NCBI RefSeq assembly: GCF_024267675.1
Contig: NZ_JALDYX010000002.1
Coordinates: 124,001-188,000, forward strand
Direction of reading: 5' to 3'
From: Marinobacterium sedimentorum
GTDB lineage: Bacteria > Pseudomonadota > Gammaproteobacteria > Pseudomonadales > Balneatricaceae
DNA length: 64,000 bases
The notes under the pieces were generated by a model. The model worked only from the letters and a program-made list of their open reading frames with translations. It had not been told where the DNA came from and made no database searches. Shown here piece after piece: positions 8,399-17,394 of the stretch. The translations under genes and the position numbers were made by a program. The number at the start of each line of letters is the position of its first letter. The stretch's first letter is position 1.

Positions 8399-9040
8399 AT
8401 GCAGCTATACAGTTTCTTTAACAGCTCGACGTCCTACCGCGTGCGAATCGCGCTGGCGCTCAAGGACGTTCACTACACTTATCACGGCGTCAATATCCGT
8501 GTGGGCGAGCAGCGTTTTGCCGATTATGCGGCGCTGAATCCGTCCAGGGGCGTGCCGCTGCTGGTCGACGATAACGGCACCACGCTGAGCCAGTCCATGG
8601 CCATCATCGACTATCTGGATGCCCGTTTCCCGCAACCCCGCCTGATTCCCGTGGAACCCGAGCTGCGCGCCCGGGTACTGGAAGTCGCCAATGGCATTGC
8701 CTGCGACATGCATCCGCTGAACAACCTGCGGGTGCTGGGTTACCTGAAAAACGAACTGGGCCTGACCGATACCCAGAAAGACGCCTGGTATGGGCACTGG
8801 GCCCGCGAAGGCTTCAATGCGCTGGAAACCCTGCTGCAGCGCAACGGCAAGGCGCCTTACTGCTTTGGCCAGACACCGACCCTGGCCGATGTCTGCCTGG
8901 TGCCCCAGGTGGCCAATGTGCTGCGCATGGGCTTTGACATGGCCGCCTATCCGCGGGTCATGGCGGTATACGAGCACTGTCAGCGCCAGAGTGCCTTTGA
9001 GCAGGCGGCGCCGAGCGCACAGCCGGATTATCAGCGCTGA
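8399..9040 (+). CDS. Maleylpyruvate isomerase (zeta-class GST)
   Basis: 213 residues, a zeta-class glutathione transferase: the N-terminal active-site region NSSTSYRVRIALALK corresponds to the family SS-x-S-x-R-V-R-I-A-L motif, with an alpha-helical C-terminal domain. Family members isomerise maleylacetoacetate (tyrosine route) or maleylpyruvate (gentisate route). The downstream gentisate dioxygenase and fumarylpyruvate hydrolase make maleylpyruvate the likely substrate, as for NagL. First gene of the operon; AGAGG precedes the ATG. Confidence 0.85.
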   Translation: MQLYSFFNSSTSYRVRIALALKDVHYTYHGVNIRVGEQRFADYAALNPSRGVPLLVDDNGTTLSQSMAIIDYLDARFPQPRLIPVEPELRARVLEVANGIACDMHPLNNLRVLGYLKNELGLTDTQKDAWYGHWAREGFNALETLLQRNGKAPYCFGQTPTLADVCLVPQVANVLRMGFDMAAYPRVMAVYEHCQRQSAFEQAAPSAQPDYQR

Positions 9041-9080
9041 TCGAGCCTGTAATCGTGAATCCCATTTACGGAGTATGAGT

Positions 9081-10292
9081 ATGAATAACAACAAGCCACA
9101 GCAAAACGTTATTGTCGTCGGTGGTGGTATCGGTGGCCTCGCTGCGGCCCTGGCGCTGACCCGGCAGGGTATCAGTGTTCAGCTGCTTGAACAGGCCGAT
9201 ACCATCGGCGAAATCGGCGCCGGTATTCAGCTGGGCCCCAATGCCTATGCGGCACTCGATGCCCTGGGTGTGGGTGAGGCGGCCCGCAGCCGTTCGGTGT
9301 TCACCGACCATCTGATCATGATGGATGCCATTGATGCTTCCGAAGTCGGTCGGGTGGATGTAGGCGAGCCGTTCCGCCAGCGTTTTGGCAACCCCTATGG
9401 CGTTATTCACCGCGCCGACATCCATCTGTCGATTCTGGAAGCGGTGGAAAAACACCCGCTGATCAGTTTCCACACCTCCACCAAGATCGAAAACATGGAG
9501 ATCAAGGACGACGCTGTGGTCGTGATCGATAGCAAGGGCAACCGCTTCGAAGGTGACGCCTTGCTGGGCTGCGACGGCGTCAAGTCCGTGGTGCGTCAAC
9601 AGCTGGTGGGCGATAAGGCCAAGGTGACCGGCCATGTCGTTTATCGCGCCGTGGTTGACGTTGAAGACATGCCGGAAGATCTGCGCGTGAATGCGCCCAT
9701 GTTGTGGGCCGGACCGCGCTGCCACCTGGTGCATTACCCGCTGCGCGGCGGCCAGCAGTACAACCTGGTGGTGACCTTCCACAGTAACGAACAGGAAGAA
9801 TGGGGCGTGCGCGAAGGCAGCAAGGAAGAAGTGCTGTCCTACTTCGAGGCTATTCATGCCCGCCCGCACCAGATGCTCGACAAGCCTAAGTCCTGGATGC
9901 GCTGGGCCACCGCCGACCGTGATCCGGTAGGCAGCTGGGGCCAGGGTCGCGCCACCATTCTGGGCGACGCCGCGCATCCCATGACCCAGTATCTTGCCCA
10001 GGGCGCCTGCATGGCGCTGGAAGATGCGGTGACCCTGGGCGAGGCGATCCGGGCCTGCGACAACGATCTGGAGAAGGCCTTCCGTCTGTACGAGACCATC
10101 CGTATTCCCCGTACCGCGCGGGTGCTCTGGTCCGCCCGTGAAATGGGCCGGCTCTATCACGCCAAGGGCGTTGAACGTCTGGTGCGTAACCAGCTGTGGG
10201 CGGGTCGCTCGCAGGAACGCTTCTACGATTCGGTCGAGTGGCTCTATAGCTGGAATGTCGCCAACTGCCTGAAGCAGCCGGGCGAGAAGTAA
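9081..10292 (+). CDS. FAD-dependent 3-hydroxybenzoate 6-hydroxylase
   Basis: 403-residue single-component flavin monooxygenase. An N-terminal Rossmann motif VGGGIGGLAAALAL binds ADP, a DG-type motif LGCDGVKSVVR lies near 160, and GDAAHPMTQYLAQG near 290 binds FAD. The length and operon match 3-hydroxybenzoate 6-hydroxylases (NagX/XlnD/MhbM type), which make gentisate. A salicylate 1-hydroxylase-like protein is the main alternative by fold, but the neighbouring gentisate enzymes argue against it. I use the ATG at 9081, seven bases after GGAG; the ATG at 9075 is too close to that site. Confidence 0.85.
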   Translation: MNNNKPQQNVIVVGGGIGGLAAALALTRQGISVQLLEQADTIGEIGAGIQLGPNAYAALDALGVGEAARSRSVFTDHLIMMDAIDASEVGRVDVGEPFRQRFGNPYGVIHRADIHLSILEAVEKHPLISFHTSTKIENMEIKDDAVVVIDSKGNRFEGDALLGCDGVKSVVRQQLVGDKAKVTGHVVYRAVVDVEDMPEDLRVNAPMLWAGPRCHLVHYPLRGGQQYNLVVTFHSNEQEEWGVREGSKEEVLSYFEAIHARPHQMLDKPKSWMRWATADRDPVGSWGQGRATILGDAAHPMTQYLAQGACMALEDAVTLGEAIRACDNDLEKAFRLYETIRIPRTARVLWSAREMGRLYHAKGVERLVRNQLWAGRSQERFYDSVEWLYSWNVANCLKQPGEK

Positions 10293-10322
10293 GCGCGCAC
10301 CTTATTAAGGAGGAGAATACCG

Positions 10323-11354
10323 ATGCAAGCACTTGGAACTTTGGAAGATCTGCCGCAAAGCTACCGTGATGAGCTGACGGCGCACAATCTGGTGCCGCTG
10401 TGGCCCAACATGCGCGCCGTACTGCCGCCCCATGTGCCGAGCCGCAAGACCCAGGCCCTGCGCTGGGATTATGCCAGCGTGCGTCCGCTGCTGCTGCAGG
10501 CTGGCGAACTGACCCCCATGGAAAAGGCCGAGCGACGCGTACTGGTGCTGGCCAATCCGGGTCACGGCCTGACCAACATGCAGGCCACCCCCAGCATCTA
10601 TCTGGGCATACAGCTGATATTGCCGGGTGAGTCGGCGCCCAATCATCGCCACACCCCCAATGCGGTGCGCATCATCATCGAAGGTGAAGGTGCCTCGACC
10701 ACCGTGGACGGCGAAGTTTGCCGCATGGAGCGGGGCGACCTGATCCTGACGCCGTCCGGCAAATGGCATGAGCATCAGCACGAGGGCGATGGCCCCATCA
10801 TGTGGCTGGATGTGCTGGATCTGCCGCTGATGTATCAGCTCGAAGGCTCCTGGGCCATCGAGGGTACACCGCAGCAGGATAACCGTGCGCAGGACAAGTC
10901 CTTTGCCGAGTACAGCGCCGCAGGCGTGGTGCCGAACATCAATTTTGAACGTGCCGCCCAGGACTCGCCGCAGCTGCGCTATCCCTGGGACAAGACCCGC
11001 GCCTGCCTGGTGGAAATGGCCAGCCATTACAGCGAGGGCCTGCTGCGGATCAGCTATGTGAACCCCGAAACCGGCGCCAGCCTGTTCCCGAGCATTGGCT
11101 TCGGTGCCCTGATGCTGCGCCCGGGCGAGAGCATCCGCCTGCCCAAACGCACCACCGCCTGCGTGTTTCATGTGGTGGAAGGCGAGGGCGCCATGAGCGT
11201 TGATGGCGCAGATGGCCTGAGCTGGGTGGAAAAGGACACCCTGTCCGCCCCCGGCTACACCGAGATCACCCTGAGCAACCGCTCACCCGATCAGCCGGCG
11301 TTCATGATCACCGCGGACGAAGGCCCGCTGCATCAGTACCTCGGTATTTATTGA
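10323..11354 (+). CDS. Gentisate 1,2-dioxygenase
   Basis: Fe(II) ring-cleaving dioxygenase converting gentisate to maleylpyruvate. 343 residues, typical length, a bicupin: the first cupin shows NHRHTPNAVRIIIEGEG with the His ligands and GKWHEHQHEGDG further on. A second cupin covers about 255-335. AAGGAGGAGAATACCG gives a strong ribosome site. Intact, in operon with the hydroxylase 30 bases upstream. Confidence 0.94.
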   Translation: MQALGTLEDLPQSYRDELTAHNLVPLWPNMRAVLPPHVPSRKTQALRWDYASVRPLLLQAGELTPMEKAERRVLVLANPGHGLTNMQATPSIYLGIQLILPGESAPNHRHTPNAVRIIIEGEGASTTVDGEVCRMERGDLILTPSGKWHEHQHEGDGPIMWLDVLDLPLMYQLEGSWAIEGTPQQDNRAQDKSFAEYSAAGVVPNINFERAAQDSPQLRYPWDKTRACLVEMASHYSEGLLRISYVNPETGASLFPSIGFGALMLRPGESIRLPKRTTACVFHVVEGEGAMSVDGADGLSWVEKDTLSAPGYTEITLSNRSPDQPAFMITADEGPLHQYLGIY

Positions 11355-11394
11355 TTAGCCCCCTATTGACGACCATTTTCAGGAGAACAGGATA

Positions 11395-12096
11395 ATGTCT
11401 GAACAGCTCTTATTCCCGGCCAAAAAACAGCCCCTGGCTACAGTGGCAGGCACCGATGCACTCTTTCCGGTACACCGCATCTTCTGCGTGGGCCGCAACT
11501 ACCATGCCCACGCCGCTGAAATGGGTGTGAGCGTCGACAAGTCCGAGCAGGAACCTTTCTACTTCACCAAGCACCCGAGCAGCCTGCTGCCGTCCGGCAG
11601 TGAAATCGCCTATCCGCCGCAAACCGGCAACTACCATTACGAAATGGAACTGGTGGTGGCGATCGGCAAGGAAGGCTTCGAAGTGCCCGAGAGCGATGCC
11701 AACGACATCATCTTCGGCTATGCCAGCGGTCTGGACATGACCCGCCGCGATCTGCAGCTCAAGGCGCGCAGCACCAACCGCCCCTGGGATCTGGGCAAGG
11801 ACTTCGAAGAGTCCGCCATCATGAGCGCCATCGTGCCCAAGGAAGTCACCGGCATTATCGAGTCCGGCAAGATCGAACTGGCCGTCAACGGTGACGTGAA
11901 GCAGCAGTCCGATGTCGACAAGCTGATCTGGAATGTGCCCGAAATCATCGCCCACCTGTCGAAGTTCTATCACCTGCAGCCCGGCGATCTGATCTTCACC
12001 GGCACGCCCGATGGCGTCGGCGCGGTCGTGGCCGGCGACAGGATCACAGGTTCCGTGGCAAAGGTCGGCGATATCGAGCTGACGATCAAGAAGTAA
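11395..12096 (+). CDS. Fumarylpyruvate hydrolase (FAH family)
   Basis: 233 residues, fumarylacetoacetate-hydrolase family; the metal-binding [13 protein letters not shown] region and [11 protein letters not shown] are present. It hydrolyses fumarylpyruvate to fumarate and pyruvate, the last gentisate step, as NagK/MhbH do. The operon context selects fumarylpyruvate over acylpyruvate or fumarylacetoacetate. AGGAGAACAGGATA lies before the ATG. Confidence 0.9.
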   Translation: MSEQLLFPAKKQPLATVAGTDALFPVHRIFCVGRNYHAHAAEMGVSVDKSEQEPFYFTKHPSSLLPSGSEIAYPPQTGNYHYEMELVVAIGKEGFEVPESDANDIIFGYASGLDMTRRDLQLKARSTNRPWDLGKDFEESAIMSAIVPKEVTGIIESGKIELAVNGDVKQQSDVDKLIWNVPEIIAHLSKFYHLQPGDLIFTGTPDGVGAVVAGDRITGSVAKVGDIELTIKK

Positions 12097-12239
12097 AGCT
12101 GGCACTGATTTAACGCCAACCCCTGACGTCTCTTTAAACCTAATGGCGCCCATCGTCTGGGCGGCCAACGGGCAGGGTTTGCCTGCGCCGGTATCTGCCG
12201 GCCAGGCATGCAATAACTATAAAAGTGGAGCTCATCCCC

Positions 12240-13220
12240 ATGATTAACATCAAAAAGCTTGTTAGCTGTGTCGCCATCCCTGCCGTTGCCACTGCCGCCC
12301 TGGCCTTGAGTCTGTCGGCCAGTGCAGAGCGCATGCGCCTGGGCCATGTGACGCCGCCAAGCCATATCTGGCACCAGGTGGCCGAACGCTTTAACGACAA
12401 CCTTAAAGCCGATTCCGGTGGCAAGGATTCGCTGATGATATTCCCGCTGTCCAAGCTTGGCGGCGATGACCAGATGATCGATCTGTTGCAAAGCGGTGGC
12501 ATGCAGCTGGCCATACTCACGGCCGGCAGTCTTTCCAACCGCGCTGACGAGCTCAACGGCTGGTTCCTGCCCTTTGCCTTCGACAACGTGACCGATGCCG
12601 CCGAGGCCACGCAGACGCCCGCGGCCCAGCAGATGCTGGCCGACCTGAAACAGCACAAGCTGGTGGGCCTGGGGTATACCCTGGCGGGCATGCGCCATGT
12701 CATTTCGTCCAAGCCGATCAGTAGCCTGGACGACTTCGCCAACAAGAAGATCCGCGCCTTCCCCAACAAGCTGTTCAATGACTGGTGGAGCCAGCTGGGT
12801 GCCGCGCCCACGGCGCTGGCCATCAGCGATGTATCACCGGCCCTGACCACCAACCTGCTCGATGCCGTGGATGTGGACCTGGATATCGTCGTTGGCCTGA
12901 AGATGTACCAGCAGGCGCCCTACCTGACCCTGACTAACCACATGGCCTTCCCGGGCGTGGTGGTGGCATCTGAAGTCTGGTGGAACAAGCTGGGTGAAGA
13001 CAAGCAGAACCAGGTCCTGAAGGCCTTCCACGAAGCCGAAGCCTGGGGCTTCAAGCAGCAGGCGCAAGCCGAGGTCAGCAACCTGGAACGGCTGAAGGCC
13101 GAGGGTGTCACCGTCACTGAATTTGACCGCGCACAGCTGGCGCCGGTGGCCCAGCGCATCGTCGACAGCTACACCGCGGGTAACCCTGCCATCAAACGCT
13201 TTTATGAGCAGACGCGGTAA
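12240..13220 (+). CDS. TRAP transporter substrate-binding protein, DctP family (gentisate cluster)
   Basis: 326 residues with a Sec signal peptide (KKLVSC..., cleavage near SLSASAERM at about residues 27-30) and the DctP fold. It captures a carboxylate in the periplasm for the DctQ/DctM genes that follow. The ATG at 12240 is nine bases after GGAG; a GTG at 12225 overlaps that site. Its position directly behind the gentisate catabolic genes suggests an aromatic acid such as 3-hydroxybenzoate or gentisate as ligand; that is inference. Confidence 0.88.
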   Translation: MINIKKLVSCVAIPAVATAALALSLSASAERMRLGHVTPPSHIWHQVAERFNDNLKADSGGKDSLMIFPLSKLGGDDQMIDLLQSGGMQLAILTAGSLSNRADELNGWFLPFAFDNVTDAAEATQTPAAQQMLADLKQHKLVGLGYTLAGMRHVISSKPISSLDDFANKKIRAFPNKLFNDWWSQLGAAPTALAISDVSPALTTNLLDAVDVDLDIVVGLKMYQQAPYLTLTNHMAFPGVVVASEVWWNKLGEDKQNQVLKAFHEAEAWGFKQQAQAEVSNLERLKAEGVTVTEFDRAQLAPVAQRIVDSYTAGNPAIKRFYEQTR

Positions 13221-13264
13221 ACAATAAACAGGGCAGGGGTGCGCCTCTGCCAGGCGAGGTGCTT

Positions 13265-13768
13265 ATGTCTGGTTTAATAACAAGGTTCGACCGGCTCATC
13301 GGGCAGATTGAATACGCGCTGCTGATCGGCCTGACCGCCAGCCTGACGCTGATTCTGTCGGCCCAGGTGGTGCTGCGCTACTTCTTCAGCAGTCCGCTGT
13401 TCTGGGCCGAGGAAGTGGCGGTGCAAATCCTCATCTCGGCCACCTTTATCGGTGTCAGCTATCTGCTCCATGCCAATCAGCTGGTGCGGGTGGACCTGCT
13501 GCTGGCGGGACTGACAGGGGCGGCGGCGCTGTGGATGGAGCGCCTGCTGAACCTGGTCGTGCTGGTCACCCTGCTGGTGTTCTGTTATTACGCCACCGAC
13601 TGGATCCTGCGCCCGGAAATCAAGGCCGATGTATCCCCCACCACCGGCTTGCCGCGCTGGTACAACTACGGCGTGCTGGTGGCGGCATTCTACTGCATGA
13701 GCTGGCACCAGCTGGTCCGGCTTTCGTGCCCTGCTACCAGGCCCGTATTAAAGGAGGCTGCCGCATGA
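13265..13768 (+). CDS. TRAP transporter small permease subunit DctQ
   Basis: 167 residues, four predicted membrane helices with the hallmark FFSSPLFWAEEVAVQILI segment of DctQ after the first helix pair. Couples the binding protein to the large permease. It ends in an ATGA overlap with the dctM start, indicating translational coupling. Confidence 0.88.
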   Translation: MSGLITRFDRLIGQIEYALLIGLTASLTLILSAQVVLRYFFSSPLFWAEEVAVQILISATFIGVSYLLHANQLVRVDLLLAGLTGAAALWMERLLNLVVLVTLLVFCYYATDWILRPEIKADVSPTTGLPRWYNYGVLVAAFYCMSWHQLVRLSCPATRPVLKEAAA

Positions 13769-15039
13769 TGACGTCCGCTGTGTTTTTTATCAGCCTGCTG
13801 GCTGGCCTGCCGATCTTTATCACCCTGCTGCTGGGCACCCTGGTGTTCCTGCTGCAGGCTGACCTCGCGGTACTGATGACATCGCTGCCGATCCAGCTGT
13901 ATGGGTCGCTGAACCAGAACGGTCTGCTGGCCATCCCGCTGTTCATGCTGGTGGGTGAGCTGATGAACCGCGGCGGCCTGACCACACGGCTGATGAATGC
14001 CGCCGATGTGTTCGTCGGCGGTTTCACGGGCGGGCTGGCCTACGTCAACCTGCTGACCAATGCCATGGCGGCCTCCATTCTGGGATCGGCCACCGCGCAG
14101 ATCGCCGTCATGAGCCGGCTGATGATCCCGGCCATGGTGGAAAAGGGCTACAACAAGGAATTTTCCGCCGCCGTGACTATGGCCGGGGGCCTGCTGGGGC
14201 CCATTATTCCGCCGTCCATGCTGATGATCATCTACGGCGTGGTGGCCTATCAGCCCATTTCGGCGCTCTTTATCGCCGGCATTCTGCCGGGGCTGCTGAT
14301 CGTGGCGGGCTTTGCGCTGGTGATCTTTATCACCGGTCTGGTCAAGGGCCTGCCCAGCGGCGAGCGTCACCCGAGCAGCCGTGTGCGCAAGGATCTGCTT
14401 GCCGGTCTGCTGCCGGCCACCATACCGCTGGTGGTGATCGTCTGCATCATTGCCGGTGTCATGACCCCCACCGAAGCCGGCGCCGTAGCCTCCATCATGG
14501 CGTTCGCGATCGGCGCCGGGGCCTACAAGGCGATTCGCATCAAGGACCTGGGCGCCATCTTCGCTTCGGTGGCGCTGAACACCGCCACCATCACCGGCCT
14601 GATTGCCACCGCCTCGGTCTTTGGCTGGGCGCTGTCGTTTGAAGCCGTGCCGGATATGCTGGTGGAATGGATCAGCGGCATTACCACCTCGCCCATCCTC
14701 TTCCTGATGCTGGTGTATGTGCTGGTGATTGTGCTGGGCATGTTCCTCGAGAGCATCAGCGTGATGATCGTCATAGTGCCCATTATCCTGCCGGCGGCGC
14801 TGTCCTTTGGCATCGACCCCATCCACTTTGGCGTCATGATCAGCCTGGCGACCCTGGTGGGGCTGGTGACACCACCGGTCGGGCCCGGCCTCTACATCGC
14901 CATGACCGCGGCCAACCTGCCAATGGGGGCGCTGTTCCGCGCCATGGTGCCTTTCCTGCTGTCGATGTTCGCCTGCATGCTGATCATCGCGCTCTTCCCG
15001 GCCATTTCCCTCTGGCTGCCGAGCCTGATGGCCGGCTGA
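13765..15039 (+). CDS. TRAP transporter large permease subunit DctM
   Basis: 424 residues, about 11-12 hydrophobic helices, with conserved LGPIIPPSMLMIIYG and LVTPPVGPGLY loops. It drives sodium-dependent uptake. AAGGAGG precedes ATGATG at 13765 by seven bases. Final gene of the gentisate/TRAP operon, followed by a terminator. Confidence 0.9.
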   Translation: MMTSAVFFISLLAGLPIFITLLLGTLVFLLQADLAVLMTSLPIQLYGSLNQNGLLAIPLFMLVGELMNRGGLTTRLMNAADVFVGGFTGGLAYVNLLTNAMAASILGSATAQIAVMSRLMIPAMVEKGYNKEFSAAVTMAGGLLGPIIPPSMLMIIYGVVAYQPISALFIAGILPGLLIVAGFALVIFITGLVKGLPSGERHPSSRVRKDLLAGLLPATIPLVVIVCIIAGVMTPTEAGAVASIMAFAIGAGAYKAIRIKDLGAIFASVALNTATITGLIATASVFGWALSFEAVPDMLVEWISGITTSPILFLMLVYVLVIVLGMFLESISVMIVIVPIILPAALSFGIDPIHFGVMISLATLVGLVTPPVGPGLYIAMTAANLPMGALFRAMVPFLLSMFACMLIIALFPAISLWLPSLMAG

Positions 15040-15054
15040 CGGTATTCCTTTTCG

Positions 15055-15091
15055 AGCCCTGCCGGCACCTTTTGCCTGCGGGGCTTTTTTT
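15055..15091 (+). terminator. Rho-independent terminator of the gentisate/TRAP operon
   Basis: A 13-bp stem with 11 matches (AGCCCTGCCGGCA / TGCCTGCGGGGCT) ends in a run of seven T, 16 bases after the dctM stop. Confidence 0.8.
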
Positions 15092-15099
15092 GTATTCGC

Positions 15100-15185
15100 C
15101 TGTCGGCGATAAGCCTGCGAGCCCCGTAGGACGCGTCTCGCGGCGAAGCTCTTCTGGCGTTGGCTCGACAGTCCCTGTCTCGCCC
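15100..15185 (+). repeat. 86-bp REP-like interspersed repeat, copy 1
   Basis: Runs from CTGTCGGCGATAAGC to CCCTGTCTCGCC and contains the core CCCCGTAGGA...CGCGTCTCGCGGCGAAG. A near-identical copy lies at 15972-16058, so the pair brackets the FMN reductase gene in direct orientation. The GTAGGAGC start and GC-rich dyad resemble pseudomonad REP sequences. Confidence 0.8.
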
Positions 15186-15332
15186 CTGCGGGCCCTTTAT
15201 TCGCTGGCCGGTACTGCGGCTGATTGACCAGCTGCTAAGCTTTTCAATCCTGGCTGCGGCGCCCGTGTCGCGCAGCAGCGCCCAGCTGAAAGCAGCCTGA
15301 TAAAGGCACCGATAATGGCAAGGGAGATTGAT

Positions 15333-15923
15333 ATGAGCATCCGGATAGTAACGATTTGCGGCAGCGTAAGGCCCGGCAACTACACCGCCATGGCGCTGGA
15401 GCTGGCCATCGACGAGCTGAAGAAAACGCCCGGGGTCGAGGTAACGTCGATCCGGCTTGAATCCCTGGACCTGCCGCTGCCGGGCCTGTCGCCAAAAAAT
15501 GCCGCCGCCATCAAGCAGTTCCAGCAGACCGTGGGGGGCGCCACCGGCGTGCTGCTGGCATCCCCCGAATACCATGGCGGCATCAGCAGCCCGATGAAAC
15601 TGGCCATCGACAATCTCGGCTTTCCCAGCGTGCTCGGCGACAAACCGGTGTCCATCCTGGGTGTGGCCGCCGGTGCAATCGGCGCCATCAAGTCCACTGA
15701 ACAGCTGCGCGCCATCTGCGCCCATGTCGGTGCCATGCCACTGCCGCTGGCGGTCTCCATTGCCAAGATCCAGCAGGTCTTCGATGCCGAAGGCAACTGC
15801 CTGGATGCCGCCACCGAGAAGTACATCCGGCGCTCAGCCAGCAACCTGATCGATTACATTAATCATGCCGTGTGTCCGAAAATCAGCCTGGAGGCGATAC
15901 TGCGCGAGCGGGAGGAGGCCTGA
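15333..15923 (+). CDS. NADPH-dependent FMN reductase-family protein
   Basis: 196 residues, flavodoxin-like fold: GSVRPGNYTAMALELA forms the FMN phosphate loop at the N-terminus, and ASPEYHGGISSPMKLAID near 75-92 is the flavin-ring motif of this family (SsuE/ChrR/azoreductase group). Probable cytosolic quinone, chromate or flavin reductase. Start chosen at 15333 with GGGAG eight bases upstream, not the in-frame codon at 15315. Its last 61 codons are duplicated at 18687-18869. Confidence 0.87.
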   Translation: MSIRIVTICGSVRPGNYTAMALELAIDELKKTPGVEVTSIRLESLDLPLPGLSPKNAAAIKQFQQTVGGATGVLLASPEYHGGISSPMKLAIDNLGFPSVLGDKPVSILGVAAGAIGAIKSTEQLRAICAHVGAMPLPLAVSIAKIQQVFDAEGNCLDAATEKYIRRSASNLIDYINHAVCPKISLEAILREREEA

Positions 15924-15971
15924 GGGGGAGTTGGATTGGGCAGGCGGGGACTTTGTGGTGTTTCTGCGAGT

Positions 15972-16058
15972 CTGTCGGCGATATGCCCGCGAGCCCCGTA
16001 GGAGCCGCGTCTCGCGGCGAAGCTCTTCTGGCGTTGGCTCGACAGTCCCTGTCTCGCC
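15972..16058 (+). repeat. 86-bp REP-like interspersed repeat, copy 2
   Basis: Direct copy of 15100-15185 about 50 bases after the FMN reductase stop. Its core includes GTAGGAGCCGCGTCTCGCGG. A third piece (GGCTCGACAGTCCCTGTCTC) is at about 19596-19615, and the same core is embedded in the 168-bp tandem units at 18.9-19.4 kb. Confidence 0.8.
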
Positions 16059-16286
16059 GACGTATGGCCATGGATGGCCGGTAGCCAGAAAATGCAGGAG
16101 CAATTTCCTGCTCATAAGGGGAGGGTGGCCGTTCTGTTGGCCGGGCTCTGAGCGGCCGGCATGCTTGTCGGCCAGTTATGCTGCTGGATTCAAAAGCGGG
16201 CAAGTGTAGCGAGGTCCTGCGCAGGTATATCGCATTGCTGCCTGGCTATCCCGCGTCCGCGAGCATCTGCCAATATCCACTATCCC

Positions 16287-17216
16287 CTAACCCGCATTAA
16301 AAGGGTCCTGGCCGTTCCCCGTCGTCATTTTCTCAACCAGGTAGTCGACAAAAACCCGTACCCGGGCGGGCATGGTGGTACCGCCGAAAAATACGGCATG
16401 GATGGCTTCGGTGTCACCAGGGTTAAAGTCGTCGAGCAAAGGGACCAGCCGCCCCGATTCAAGTTCAGGGCCGATATGGAAGTCGCCAAGCCGCGTGATA
16501 CCCACCCCCTGCAAGGCCAGTTGTACCAGGGTTTCGCCATTGTTGGCGTGCACGTTGCCGTCGATGGGCAACATGACGTTTTCACCGTCTACCTGAAAGG
16601 GCCAACCCGGTTCGATGCGCTTGAAACTGAAGTCCATGCAGTTGTGATGCGCCAGGTCCTCTAGCGTTTGGGGATAGCCGTGGCGTTGCAGGTATTCCGG
16701 TGAGGCGACGACCGAACGACCGGTTTCTCCCAGTCGACGGGCGCTGAGCAAGCTATCAGGCAGCGGCCCGAAGCGAATGGCAACGTCGATATGCCCCCCT
16801 TCCACATCCGATATTTCATCGCTGAGCTGTACTTCTGCGGTGATATCCGGATAACGTGCCAGAAATTCCGGCAGCAATGGCACAATGGACAGACGACCAT
16901 GTGCCAGGGCGGCACTGATCCGTACCAGTCCTCTGGGGCTGGCTCTGTCAGCAATGGCGGATTCGGTTTGGTCAAGATCCGCCAGTATACGGCGTGCCGC
17001 CAGGGCATAATCCTCCCCCTCGCGGGTTAGCCGCAGGCTGCGTGTGGTGCGCACCACCAGCCGCACGCCCAGGCGCTGCTCGATCCGCGTCACCAGGCGG
17101 CTGACTGCCGAGGGCGTGAGTCCCAGTTGCCGGGCCGCGCCACTGAGTGACCCGGCACAGGCCACGGCCAGAAAGGTTTCCATCTCGGCGGTACGGTCCG
17201 TCCTTTTGTTGTCCAT
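16287..17216 (-). CDS. LysR-family transcriptional regulator (CrgA-like group)
   Basis: 309 residues: winged helix at about 10-70 (GSLSGAARQLGLTPSAVSRL) and effector domain from about 95, with the ARRLGETGRSVVASPEYL stretch typical of the group that includes CrgA. Divergent from the MFS gene at 17395 across 178 bases, suggesting control of that exporter. The pair lies between the two copies of the FMN reductase 3' end. Inducer unknown. Confidence 0.88.
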   Translation of the reverse strand: MDNKRTDRTAEMETFLAVACAGSLSGAARQLGLTPSAVSRLVTRIEQRLGVRLVVRTTRSLRLTREGEDYALAARRILADLDQTESAIADRASPRGLVRISAALAHGRLSIVPLLPEFLARYPDITAEVQLSDEISDVEGGHIDVAIRFGPLPDSLLSARRLGETGRSVVASPEYLQRHGYPQTLEDLAHHNCMDFSFKRIEPGWPFQVDGENVMLPIDGNVHANNGETLVQLALQGVGITRLGDFHIGPELESGRLVPLLDDFNPGDTEAIHAVFFGGTTMPARVRVFVDYLVEKMTTGNGQDPFNAG

Positions 17217-17394
17217 TGTGTTCTCTTTTGTTGGCTGCCGGCGCCCAGTGTAATGACGAAAATCCCTCCGATCGACATTTTACCCACTCCATCTTTGAAT
17301 TGAACGCAAAGCTGGTTGACCACGGTGCCCACTTATCGGGAACGGGTGAGTACATTACACTCCCCGAATGAACAAATTGAGGAGACAGATCACA

